From an uncultured SAR86 cluster bacterium (GTDB taxonomy: Bacteria; Pseudomonadota; Gammaproteobacteria; Magnimaribacterales; D2472), in NCBI GenBank assembly GCA_905181645.1, contig CAJIYN010000002.1, positions 325,785-389,784 of the forward strand: 64,000 nt of DNA, given 5' to 3'. The position numbers and the translations under genes are program-made. The notes beneath the pieces are model-generated. The model was not told the origin of the DNA. It saw only the letters and a program-made list of their open reading frames with translations, and ran no database searches. Below, in pieces: positions 22,601 through 30,965 of this stretch (position 1 is the first letter of the stretch; every line of letters starts with the position of its first letter).

Positions 22601-22688
22601 TTATAAAATCTCCAAAAAATATATATCAAGTATATGGTTTGGTGTCGATTTATTCTATAGAATCTAGCAAGTTCAGGTATAACAAAAT

Positions 22689-23577
22689 ATGGGGAAAAGA
22701 TTACTCTAATAAAGTAGCTATTATTACTGGAGCTGGAAAAAAATTCTTTTGAGTAAACCTCTTTGTTACTTTTTAGAAGATAGGTGCTCACGATGGAGTT
22801 GCTGATCCATTAGATGCGACTACGTTGGAAGAAACTATGAATTTAGTTTCTCACAAAGGGTTTTAAAGATAATCCAAATGGTACTGAAGTATCTAAAGAA
22901 GATGCTATTAAGTTTGTTAAAGCTGGTGGTGGATGCAATGTCGGCACTTTACGATCATTTGTATTTAACAATGCTGGACTTGGTGGAGCATTCCTATCCT
23001 TCAGTGATATTGATGGAGATGAATGGGATCAATCTATGGTCATATTACTTAAGATCAGTCTCTTATGGGCATTAAGCATGCATCCAAAGTAATGAAAACT
23101 AATCCTAATGGTGCATCTATTATTAATACTGCCTCCATTGCTGGGATGTCAGGTGGTGGTGGTCCTCAAGCTTATTCGGCAGCAAAGGCCGCAGTTATAA
23201 ATTTATCGCAAACTACCGCTTTAGAACTTGGTGAATTTAAAATACGAGTAAATAGTATTTCTCCAGGCGCTATTAGCACCCCTCTTCTTAATGGCCTTTC
23301 TGAAGATTGGGATGATCGGATTAAAGGACTGCAACCCATTGAAGAACTTGGGCAACCATTAGATATAGCTTATGCAGCTTTGTTTCTAGCCTCAAATGAA
23401 TCTAGATTTGTTACTGGGCATAATCTTTGTGTAGATGGCGGTTTAACTGTTGATAGAACTGGTTTAATTAAAGGTATGCGTGAGGCTGCAGCTGCAGAAT
23501 TGGGTGATACACGCATTAGTGGTATGTCTATGGGCTCAACAGGCATTGAAGAGACTTTAAGAGAAATTGAGGATTAG
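22689..23577 (+). CDS. Short-chain dehydrogenase/reductase with a foreign-looking interior
   Basis: The ATG at 22689 with one extra A in the following run gives DYSNKVAIITGAG, the SDR N-terminal strand and cofactor loop. From about 22740 to 22960 the reading is unlike any SDR: GAHDGVADPLDATTLEETMN, then GTEVSKEDAIKFVKAGGG, with two frame changes. SDR sequence returns at FVFNNAGLGGAF (NNAG motif) and continues through ASIAGMSGGGGPQAYSAAKA (catalytic serine, tyrosine, lysine), RVNSISPGAISTPLL and VDGGLTVDRTG. The cofactor-binding middle is therefore missing or replaced. It overlaps nothing and is followed after two bases by a methyltransferase gene. Confidence 0.75.
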
Positions 23578-23579
23578 TT

Positions 23580-24242
23580 ATGGGTCTTTATAATAAATAT
23601 GTGCTGCCAAAAGTTTTAAACTGCACTTGTGGCTCAAAGCCCATTAATTATCAAAGAAAAAAAGTTGTGCCTTTAGCCAAAGGTTTAGTATTAGATGTTG
23701 GAATTGGTTCAGGTCTTAATATTCCATTTTATGATATGACAAAAATTGATAAGGTTATTGGTCTTGATCCTTCAGTATGGCCTAAGCAAACAGGGAATAG
23801 ATGTTGCTAAAGAACACGATGTTTCGCTAATTATTTGTGTGGTGCAGAAGAAATACCTCTGCCCGATAATCATGTAGATACTGTATTGATTACTTACACC
23901 ATGTGCACCATTCCAGAAGTCATGGAAGCAAATAAAGAAATGCTTAGGGTATTAAAACCAGAAGGAAGATTAATCTTTTGTGAGCATGGACTTGCTCCAG
24001 ATCCTAAGGTTGCTAAATGGCAAAAAAGAATTGATCCAATTTGGGGAAAGATTGCCGGTGGCTGTCATCTAAATAGAAATATCCCAGAACTCATCACCTC
24101 TGCAGGTTTTGAAATAGAGAATATGGAGCAAATGTACTTACCAAGCACTCCTAGCTTTGCAGGCTACAACATAACAGCACTTGTCTTATTTTTATTGAAA
24201 AAATTTTTTACAAAAAGAAATTTAGCCAGGTTTATAGATTAG
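23580..24242 (+). CDS. Class I SAM-dependent methyltransferase (UbiE/Methyltransf_11-like), frame broken
   Basis: The 220-residue protein has the SAM motif LVLDVGIGSGLNIPFYD (about residue 39), LIGLDPS-type motif II, AEEIPLPDNHVDTVLITYTM and MLRVLKPEGRLIFCEHGLAP. Breaks near 23785 and 23840 shift the frame between motif II and the next motif; the missing part reads IDVAKEHDVSLII in the third frame. The C-terminus has a hydrophobic helix (TALVLFLLKKFF), so it may sit at the membrane. It resembles the METTL7-like and phospholipid/quinone methyltransferase group. It starts two bases after the SDR stop. Confidence 0.8.
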
Positions 24243-24339
24243 ATTAATTTTCTTCATATCTTTAAAAGATATATGTATAAAGTAAATTGTAGATTTTACT
24301 GTTTAATAGTATCTTATAGGCAATAGAGGGATCAATGAA

Positions 24340-25464
24340 GTGAAGCTTCGATTATCAAAGAAATCCATACTCAAGGGTCTTGAAGGTCGCTTGGGCGAAG
24401 ATGATTATGTGGAGCCTTTAGATTTTTTAGTTGAATCCTTTAAAAAAGAAGCTCGCTTTAATTTAGCAGGTAATTTTGCTGTTCGACATCAATTAGTAAA
24501 TCGCTTAAAAGTTCGTGCTCAGCTTAACGAATTTATTCAAGATAAAGATTTACCAAATCCAGCAAGTCCATTATTTGTGATGGGGCTCCCACGTTCTGGT
24601 ACAACCTTTTTATTTGATCTTTTAAGTTGTGATGCGCGTTATCGCTCACCTCTATTTTGGGAAATTACTCGTCCTTTTCCATTAGTTAAAAAATCTAGTA
24701 AAGAAGCTAAAAAAAGAGTGAAGCAAACCAATAGAGAATTAGGTCTTGCGAGAAAATTTATACCCAAGCTTTTGAGCATGCATCATATTCATGGCGAGAT
24801 GCCAGAGGAATGTTCGCTTATTAATACAATGAGTGTGAGAAGTTTTATTTATATGTGTATGGCAAACTCGCCAGGCTATGAGGATTACCTAAAGACCTGT
24901 GATTATACTGCTGCTTTTATGTGGCATAAACGTTTTCTCCAAGCACTAGAAACTCAGCATAGGCCTGAGAAATGGCTGCTTAAAGACCCTAGTCATATTA
25001 GCCATACGCCAGAAATATTAGCTACCTATCCTAATGCAAAGTTCATTCATATCCACAGAAATCCTGTGAAGGCTATAGGATCTTTATCAAGTCTTACAAC
25101 TAGTGTGCGCTCTGGTCTTTCTAAGCATGCAGATCCGCATTTAATTGGCAAGCGAGTTTTAGATTTTTGGCAGTATGCAATTAATAAAAGTATTACAGAT
25201 AGAGAGGAATTTTTAAAACCTGAGCAAATTATAGATATTGATTATCGTGAATTTGTTAAAAATCCTACCCAGCAAATTCAAGCAATTTATACGCACTTTG
25301 GTTATGACTTAAGTTCAAAAAGCCTTGATGCAATGGAGGCCTTTATTGAGAATCAATCAGAAGAAGAACATACGCCTCATCATTATAAGTTAGAGGACTT
25401 TGGTTTAAGTGAAGAAAGAGTTCAAGAAGCTTTTTCAAACTACAACCGCATCCATAACTTTTGA
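24340..25464 (+). CDS. Sulfotransferase family protein
   Basis: The intact 374-residue protein has the 5'-phosphosulfate-binding loop FVMGLPRSGTTFLFDLL (about residue 80) and the 3'-phosphate motif KFIHIHRNPVKAIGSLSSL, both typical for PAPS-dependent sulfotransferases. WLLKDPSHISHTPEIL is also conserved in the large bacterial group found in marine bacteria. It would move sulfate from PAPS to a hydroxyl or amine on an unknown acceptor. The start chosen is GTG at 24340; the ATG five bases upstream meets a stop at once. No signal peptide is seen, so it is cytoplasmic. Confidence 0.87.
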   Translation: MKLRLSKKSILKGLEGRLGEDDYVEPLDFLVESFKKEARFNLAGNFAVRHQLVNRLKVRAQLNEFIQDKDLPNPASPLFVMGLPRSGTTFLFDLLSCDARYRSPLFWEITRPFPLVKKSSKEAKKRVKQTNRELGLARKFIPKLLSMHHIHGEMPEECSLINTMSVRSFIYMCMANSPGYEDYLKTCDYTAAFMWHKRFLQALETQHRPEKWLLKDPSHISHTPEILATYPNAKFIHIHRNPVKAIGSLSSLTTSVRSGLSKHADPHLIGKRVLDFWQYAINKSITDREEFLKPEQIIDIDYREFVKNPTQQIQAIYTHFGYDLSSKSLDAMEAFIENQSEEEHTPHHYKLEDFGLSEERVQEAFSNYNRIHNF

Positions 25465-25506
25465 TGATAAAATACCTCAACTATTAAAAACCTATAAAGC
25501 TATACC

Positions 25507-26089
25507 ATGAAGAAAATACAATTATTAAGCATCCTTATATGTGGTCTTGTGTTCTCATCATCAATAGAAGCTTCATCTCAAAGCAAGGAGACTGCTATGA
25601 CATCTGTAACTATTAACACTACTGTTGGCGCTATTCATTTGGAGTTAGATCAAGACAAAGCTCCTATTACAGTAGCAAATTTTGTAGCTCTAGCTAATGC
25701 TGGATACTATGAAGGCACTATATTCCACCGCGTGATCGAAGGCTTCATGGTCCAAGGTGGCGATCCACTTGGCACTGGTACTGGCGGCGAATCCAATCCA
25801 AAATGAAGCAAACAATGGACTAGTAAATGATCGTGGAACTGTTGCTATGGCAAGAACTATGGAACCTCATTCAGCTACAGGTCAATTCTTTGTAAACCAT
25901 AAAGATAATGATTTCTTAAACCATACCGCAGAAAATGCTCAAGGCTGGGGTTATGCAGTCTTTGGTAAAGTAACTGATGGCATGGATGTTGTTGATACCT
26001 TAGCTAAAAGTGCTACTGGCATGGTTGGCGGTTATCAAGATGCACCACTTGAACCTGTAACTATCGAATCGGTTACTGTATCTGAATGA
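25507..26089 (+). CDS. Peptidylprolyl isomerase, cyclophilin type, exported; one frame break
   Basis: The N-terminal 23 residues ([20 protein letters not shown]) look like a signal peptide, followed by the cyclophilin core: [36 protein letters not shown] (active-site FHR), then after a break near 25798 [20 protein letters not shown] and [17 protein letters not shown]. The core begins at an internal ATG (MTSVTINT), exactly where cytoplasmic PpiB proteins start, so two products are conceivable. The stop overlaps the lpxH start by four bases (ATGA); a ppiB-lpxH pairing is known in gammaproteobacteria. Confidence 0.88.
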
Positions 26090-26808
26090 AGCCTCGCTTT
26101 ATATCAGATATACATTTAAGCGATAAACATCCTGAACTTACTCAAGCCTTTTTTACATTCTTAAACGAATCAAAAGAGGCTTGTACTCATCTTTATATTC
26201 TTGGCGATCTTTTTGAGGCCTGGATTGGAGATGATGACACAACCCCTCTTGCACAAGAAGTAAAAAGCGCCTTGCGTGCATTTACTGACAATGGTCCTGC
26301 AACTTTTTTTATACACGGCAATAGAGATTTTTTAATCGGAGAGACTTTTGCTAAAGAGACAGGCATAACCATTTTGCCCGATCCTTATTCATTAGATATA
26401 AATGATCAAAAAGTCGTTATTAGTCACGGAGATTTTCTTTGCACTGATGACGTTGACTATATTACGTTTAGAAACCAAGTTCGTAGCGATGAGTGGCAAT
26501 CTGATTTTCTAAACAAACCTATTGCTGAGCGTGAAGAGATTGCAGCATCAATGAGAGATGCAAGCCAGGAAGCTACTGCTGAGAAATCTAATGCCATCAC
26601 CGATGTAAATCCTGCTGCAGTTCATGATTTCTTACATGAACATACTCCAGATTTGTTTATACATGGGCATACTCATAGGCCCAATATTCACAATATTGAA
26701 TTGGAGAATATTGCCGCTAAACGTATTGTTTTGGGCGATTGGGGTGCAACTGGTTGGTATCTTGCGCTTAATTCAAATAATATCGATCTGCAAGAATTTA
26801 ATATATAA
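26086..26808 (+). CDS. lpxH: UDP-2,3-diacylglucosamine diphosphatase
   Basis: The intact 240-residue enzyme of lipid A synthesis hydrolyses UDP-2,3-diacylglucosamine to lipid X at the inner membrane. The metallophosphoesterase motifs are all present: [47 protein letters not shown] and [12 protein letters not shown]. Together with the barrel-type proteins this indicates a gram-negative organism with lipopolysaccharide. Its ATG lies inside the stop of the cyclophilin gene, and the LexA operator of umuDC follows 26 bases after its stop. Confidence 0.95.
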   Translation: MKPRFISDIHLSDKHPELTQAFFTFLNESKEACTHLYILGDLFEAWIGDDDTTPLAQEVKSALRAFTDNGPATFFIHGNRDFLIGETFAKETGITILPDPYSLDINDQKVVISHGDFLCTDDVDYITFRNQVRSDEWQSDFLNKPIAEREEIAASMRDASQEATAEKSNAITDVNPAAVHDFLHEHTPDLFIHGHTHRPNIHNIELENIAAKRIVLGDWGATGWYLALNSNNIDLQEFNI

Positions 26809-26834
26809 ATCCTATTGTTCTAATTGAAATACTA

Positions 26835-26850
26835 CTGTATATTTATACAG
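26835..26850 (+). promoter_or_regulatory. LexA operator of umuDC
   Basis: CTGTATATTTATACAG is a perfect CTGT-N8-ACAG SOS box located 19 bases before the umuD ATG. It fits direct repression of umuDC by the LexA encoded at 56001-56612. Confidence 0.9.
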
Positions 26851-26869
26851 TAAATTATTAAAAACCCTT

Positions 26870-27298
26870 ATGAAAGTTAACTACATCGGAAAAATTTCTG
26901 AAGAAAATCTGCCGGCGATATTTGTGCCTTATTTTCTTGAGTCTGTGCATGCAGGGTTCCCCAGCCCTGCAAGTGACTATATAGAGAGTCCAATAGATCT
27001 TAATAAACATCTTATTAAAAATGGTGCTGCAACTTTTCTAGTTCGTGCTCAAGGGCAATCAATGCTTGGATCAGGTATTACAGATCAAGCTGTACTAGTT
27101 GTAGATAGAAGCATCAAGCCAAAACATGACAGTATTGTTGTTGCCTCTCTTGATGGTGAGTTTGTCTGCAAGCGATTAAAGCTCAAGCCAAAAATGTGTT
27201 TAATGCCAGATAATCCAAGTTACCCTCCTATCTTTATTAATCATGGACAAGAGTTAGAAATACTAGGAACTGTCACAGCAGCAATTAATAAATTTTAA
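26870..27298 (+). CDS. umuD: UmuD, translesion polymerase V accessory protein
   Basis: The 142-residue protein belongs to the LexA/UmuD S24 peptidase family. The self-cleavage site is the Ala-Gly pair in ESVHAGFPSPASDY (about residue 25). The catalytic serine is in RAQGQSMLGSGI and the lysine in GEFVCKRLKLK. After RecA-stimulated cleavage UmuD' joins UmuC to form polymerase V. The stop overlaps the umuC ATG (TAATG), so the two are translationally coupled. The LexA box directly upstream predicts SOS control. The frame is intact. Confidence 0.95.
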   Translation: MKVNYIGKISEENLPAIFVPYFLESVHAGFPSPASDYIESPIDLNKHLIKNGAATFLVRAQGQSMLGSGITDQAVLVVDRSIKPKHDSIVVASLDGEFVCKRLKLKPKMCLMPDNPSYPPIFINHGQELEILGTVTAAINKF

Positions 27299-28556
27299 TG
27301 CCGCTAGCTCTGGTAGATTGCGATAGTTTCTATGCATCCTGTGAAAGGTTATTCAGACCAGATTTAAGAAAAAAACCTATTGTTGTGCTATCTAATAATG
27401 ATGGATGTGTCATTGCTAGAAGCAAAGAAGCGAAAGCAATGGGAATAAAAATGGGTGTTCCCTGGTTCCAGATTAAAAAGGCTTATCTTGCTAATGGTGG
27501 TCATGTTTTTTCTTCTAATTTTGCCTTGTATGGCGATATGTCTGCACGAGTCATGAATATATTAGAGTGCATGTTTCTCCAAGCGTATGAGGTTTATAGT
27601 ATTGATGAGGCCTTTTTAGATTTAGATACATTAGATAAAAATTTTAATCTGTATAAGTTTGGTTGCCATGTCAAGAGGTGTTATTAAACAATGGACCGGG
27701 GTGCCTGTTCGTGTTGGTATAGCTCCAACTAAAACCTTAACAAAAGTAGCTATCTATCAAGTTAAAAAGAAAAATGTAGCTACAAGAGTTGTGCAACTCA
27801 TTACACCAAAAGAAATTGCAGAAGCTTTATCACTAACTCCTGTAGGTGAAGTTTGGGGAGTGGGCAGAAGACTAAATCAACACTTGCAACAAATGGGTAT
27901 CGTTTCAGCTTTAGATTTAGCCCAATGTGATCCTGCTTATATTAGACAAAAATTCAGCATAGTTTTAGAGCGAACTGTCAGAGAGTTACGTGGTGAAAGA
28001 TGTCTTGAGATAGAGCATGATGTGGCAGCAAAAAAACAAATTGTTGTCAGTCGAAGTTTTGGTCAAAGAGTAGATCATCTATCTACACTTCAACCTATTG
28101 TGAGTAATTTTGTTGTAAGAGCTACAGAGAAATTAAGACATGAAAAACAAAAATGCTCACAGGTTTCTGTCTTTGTCAGAACAAGCCCTTTTAATGATAA
28201 AAAACCTCAGCATAGAGGCTTTAATAGCTTCCAATTTCATAGCCCCACCAACGACACCAGAGATATATTACATGGCGCTAAGATTGCGCTAAAACCTATT
28301 TTTAAACCTAATTACTCCTATGCAAAGGCTGGAGTTTTATTGAGTTTATTTTCAAGCGAAGACATAAAACAATACTCATTATTTCAAGATCCTGATAAAT
28401 TAAAGAATTTAGCAGCAAAAACAATGATGGATCGCAACGGAGAAGAAACAAATTTACTTCGCATCACAAAACACATCACTCTATTCTCCCATGCGGCAAA
28501 ATATGGTTTCACCAAAATATACTACTAGTTGGTATGAGATGCCTTTGGTCGATTAG
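27298..28556 (+). CDS. umuC: UmuC, Y-family DNA polymerase V catalytic subunit, two frame breaks
   Basis: The start ALVDCDSFYASCERLFRPDL carries the first catalytic aspartate and steric-gate region. YEVYSIDEAFLDLD holds the other catalytic acidic pair, and NNDGCVIARSKEAKAMGIKM is typical of the family. Breaks lie near 27655 and 28440. After the second, the true C-terminus is read in another frame as KKQIYFASQNTSLYSPMRQN and SPKYTTSWYEMPLVD, ending at 28556. The combined length of about 420 residues matches UmuC. It performs error-prone synthesis across lesions. Confidence 0.93.
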
Positions 28557-28631
28557 ATCTACAAAATATACTTGATTTAATTACATATTCATCTACATTT
28601 AATATCTAATTAATTTTTTAGGGGATAAAAA

Positions 28632-29193
28632 ATGAAGAAAACAATATTTACTATCTTAAGTTGCTGATGGAAGTATTTCATCTGCAATGCATCATGAGGC
28701 TTCAGGACATAAAATATCAGAAGCAGAAGTTATCAAAATAGCTCAATCTGCTGCTCCAGCTAATGTAAGTGGCGATGCAACAATCATGAGTTCAGATGGA
28801 ACTATTTTAGTTGAAGGAACCAATGGTTGGACTTGTATGCCAGGCACTCCGCCTAATGAGAATGTAAATCCAATGTGTGTTGATAAAGCATGGCAGAGAT
28901 GGCTTGCAGCTTTCATGGCACAACTAAAATATGATTCTGAGGAAGAAGGCTTTGGTATGTCTTACATGCTCCAAGGTGATGTTGCGGTAGATAATGATAA
29001 TCCTTTTAATACTGATAAATCTTCAGGTGTATGGATTCAAGAAGGACCACACATAATGATGCTGATGCCAGCAAGTTTAATGAAAGATATGCCAAGAGAT
29101 CCTTATGCAGGTGGACCTTATGTAATGTGGGAAGGCAATGATTTTGTTCATGTCATGGTTCCATTAGAAGTTACTGTAAACCCTAACAAATAA
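28632..29193 (+). CDS. Exported protein of unknown function, one frame break
   Basis: A good ribosome site (GGGGA) precedes the ATG at 28632, which begins MKKTIFTILS, a signal peptide cut by a frame break near 28665. The main part starts MHHEASGHKISEAEVIKIAQ and contains GTNGWTCMPGTPPNENVNPM and DKAWQRWLAAFMAQLKYDS, then PHIMMLMPASLMKDMP. Two cysteines (WTCMP, PMCVD) could form a bond in the periplasm. I do not recognise a named family, although the pattern looks like a conserved environmental protein. The stop overlaps the MAPEG gene start (TAATG). Confidence 0.65.
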
Positions 29194-29558
29194 TGATTAC
29201 ATTAATACTTTATACAGCTCTGCTGTATCTGATACAAATGATAACTGCGGCCGTATTAAGAGAGCGTGCTAGCGCAGCAGTCAAAAGTAGAGCTGATAAT
29301 GCAGTACATAACCTAAGAGAATCTTTGCCGGTATTTTTTGCTCTGGCAATACTCTCCATTCATCTTGGTGTGGATGCAAATTTCTATCTAGCTGCCTATT
29401 GGTTAATAGCAAGAATTATCTATGCAGTCATTTACATTACTGGAATTGGCTTACAGTCACCCAAAGAAGGTTCAACTTATGTGCCACAGCCAGTTAGAGG
29501 ACTTGTCTGGGGTGTCTCAATTGCCTTACTGGTTAATATGGGTATAAATCTTATTTAG
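29193..29558 (+). CDS. MAPEG family membrane protein
   Basis: The 121-residue protein has four predicted membrane helices. The first loop shows RERASAAVKSRADNAVHNLR followed by ESLPVFFA, the R-x-N-x-x-E pattern of the MAPEG family (membrane proteins in eicosanoid and glutathione metabolism). In bacteria these small proteins are often of unknown substrate, some with glutathione-dependent activity. The start overlaps the stop of the preceding exported-protein gene by one base, and the DUF1295 gene starts four bases after its stop. The frame is intact. Confidence 0.8.
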   Translation: MITLILYTALLYLIQMITAAVLRERASAAVKSRADNAVHNLRESLPVFFALAILSIHLGVDANFYLAAYWLIARIIYAVIYITGIGLQSPKEGSTYVPQPVRGLVWGVSIALLVNMGINLI

Positions 29559-29562
29559 ATAT

Positions 29563-30437
29563 ATGAACGAGCGACTCAAAGGTCTTTTAATTTGCTTTTG
29601 GGTATATTTAATAGCCTTTGTTGTTGCGATCTATTCTGCCAATCAAATTATTGGAGCTCATCAGTGGGTCGTCGTATCTTTTGCCCATTTCGTTTCAACT
29701 TGCATTGTTTATATTGGAGTTTTATTTATAAAAACTCTAGTTTGTATGATCCTTTTTGGTCGTTTGCTCCTGCTCCTATTGCAGTCTATGTAGCTCTTTG
29801 GCCAGAATCAGGCGTGGTAGATTATGAGAAAATTCTCTTGGTATTAATCCCTGTAATTTTTTGGTCATTTAGATTGAATTTAAACTGGATTAGAAAATGG
29901 CCAGGATTAATAGAAGAAGATTTTCGCTATGTAAATCTTAAAAAGGGCTCAAGATTATGGGTTAACTTTGTTGATTTCTTTGGTATTCATTTATTCCCTA
30001 CCTTTCAGGTCAACCTATCCTTGCTGCCAATTTACTATATTCTTTCCAAAGATATAGGTGATGTAACTTGGCTCTTGTATTGTGCAAGTATCTTTACTGT
30101 ACTCGCAGTAACTTTAGAAACTCTTGCTGATAAACAAATGCGAGCATTTGCTAGCGACTCATCTAATCATGGAACCACGATGCGTTCTGGATTTTGGAAA
30201 TTCTCTAGACACCCTAATTACCTTGGTGAAATTTCATTTTGGCTAGGCTTATTTTTAATGGCTGTAGCTGGAGATAATTATCCTGTCTGGTTATTTATAT
30301 GCCCTTTAAGTATGTACCTGATGTTTGCTTTGGTAACTTGCAAGATGATGGATGATCGAAGCCTGGAAAGAAGATCAGATTATGCTGAATATATGCAGAA
30401 AACTTCTCAGTTATTTTTATGGCCACCGGCCAAATAA
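29563..30437 (+). CDS. DUF1295 / steroid 5-alpha-reductase-like membrane protein, one frame break
   Basis: About 290 residues with several hydrophobic helices. The C-terminal signature GFWKFSRHPNYLGEISFWLG is that of the DUF1295 and isoprenylcysteine methyltransferase-like superfamily, followed by MMDDRSLERRSDYAEYMQKT. The frame breaks near 29745: the first part (LKGLLICFWVYLIAFVVAIY) ends early and the second begins YDPFWSFAPAPIAVYVALW. Members reduce or methylate lipids or prenyl compounds; the reaction here is unknown. It forms a probable operon with the MAPEG gene and the exported protein gene before it. Its stop abuts the convergent DUF1289 gene. Confidence 0.8.
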
Positions 30438-30870
30438 TTACAGCGCCTTAAAGTATCTCTCGTGATGAGCTTCTGATAGTTCTAATTCTTTATTAATATC
30501 TTCTACTGACCGCATCTGAATCTTTAATAAGAGTTGTAATACCAAACTCATTTAAATCTAATTCTTGAGTTCCTGATGCTCTTAATAAATCAAAAATCCA
30601 AGTTAAAGGGTCTAAACTATTATTAAAACGTATAGCATTGTCTTTAAGTTTCTGCGCCAAAACAGTTTCATCATTAATAGAAAATCGGCTTTTTAGCACA
30701 ATTTTCTTAAATTTCTCTAATCGAATATTTACTAACTCTTTTTCTTGAGAATTAAATTTATTCCAATCAATTACCTCATGAACATAGCGTTTACAGCCCT
30801 TACAAACGTTATCACCGTAGGTAGTTGAGCAGATTCCTAAGCAAGGAGTTGTAGATCGAGTCATGGCCAT
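30438..30870 (-). CDS. DUF1289 domain protein, one frame break near the 3' end
   Basis: The N-terminus shows the small cysteine-rich DUF1289 motif: PCLGICSTTYGDNVCKGCKR followed by YVHEVIDWN, likely a metal- or iron-sulfur-binding site. The following 90 residues are helical. A break near 30510 shifts the end; in the corrected frame it reads VEDINKELELSEAHHERYFK and stops at 30438. DUF1289 genes are common in gammaproteobacteria and their function is not known. It is divergent from acnB with a 95-base gap that holds the acnB promoter and a GGGA ribosome site. Confidence 0.75.
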
Positions 30871-30965
30871 AATATTTGTAAAATAATACCTTATTTTTAG
30901 AAATATTATCAGTCATTTAGTGGCTACTGAGACGTAAGAGAAGTAAAATAACGTGGGAAACACTT

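Noticed and set aside
22585-22791. Minus-strand open frame of 68 codons between the epimerase and SDR starts
   Set aside because: Its sequence is low complexity, it overlaps the divergent promoter region and SDR start, and it has no family resemblance.
24256-24272. Short palindrome downstream of the methyltransferase gene
   Set aside because: It is a 17-base AT-only palindrome with no G/C stem and no T run, too weak to call a terminator or operator.
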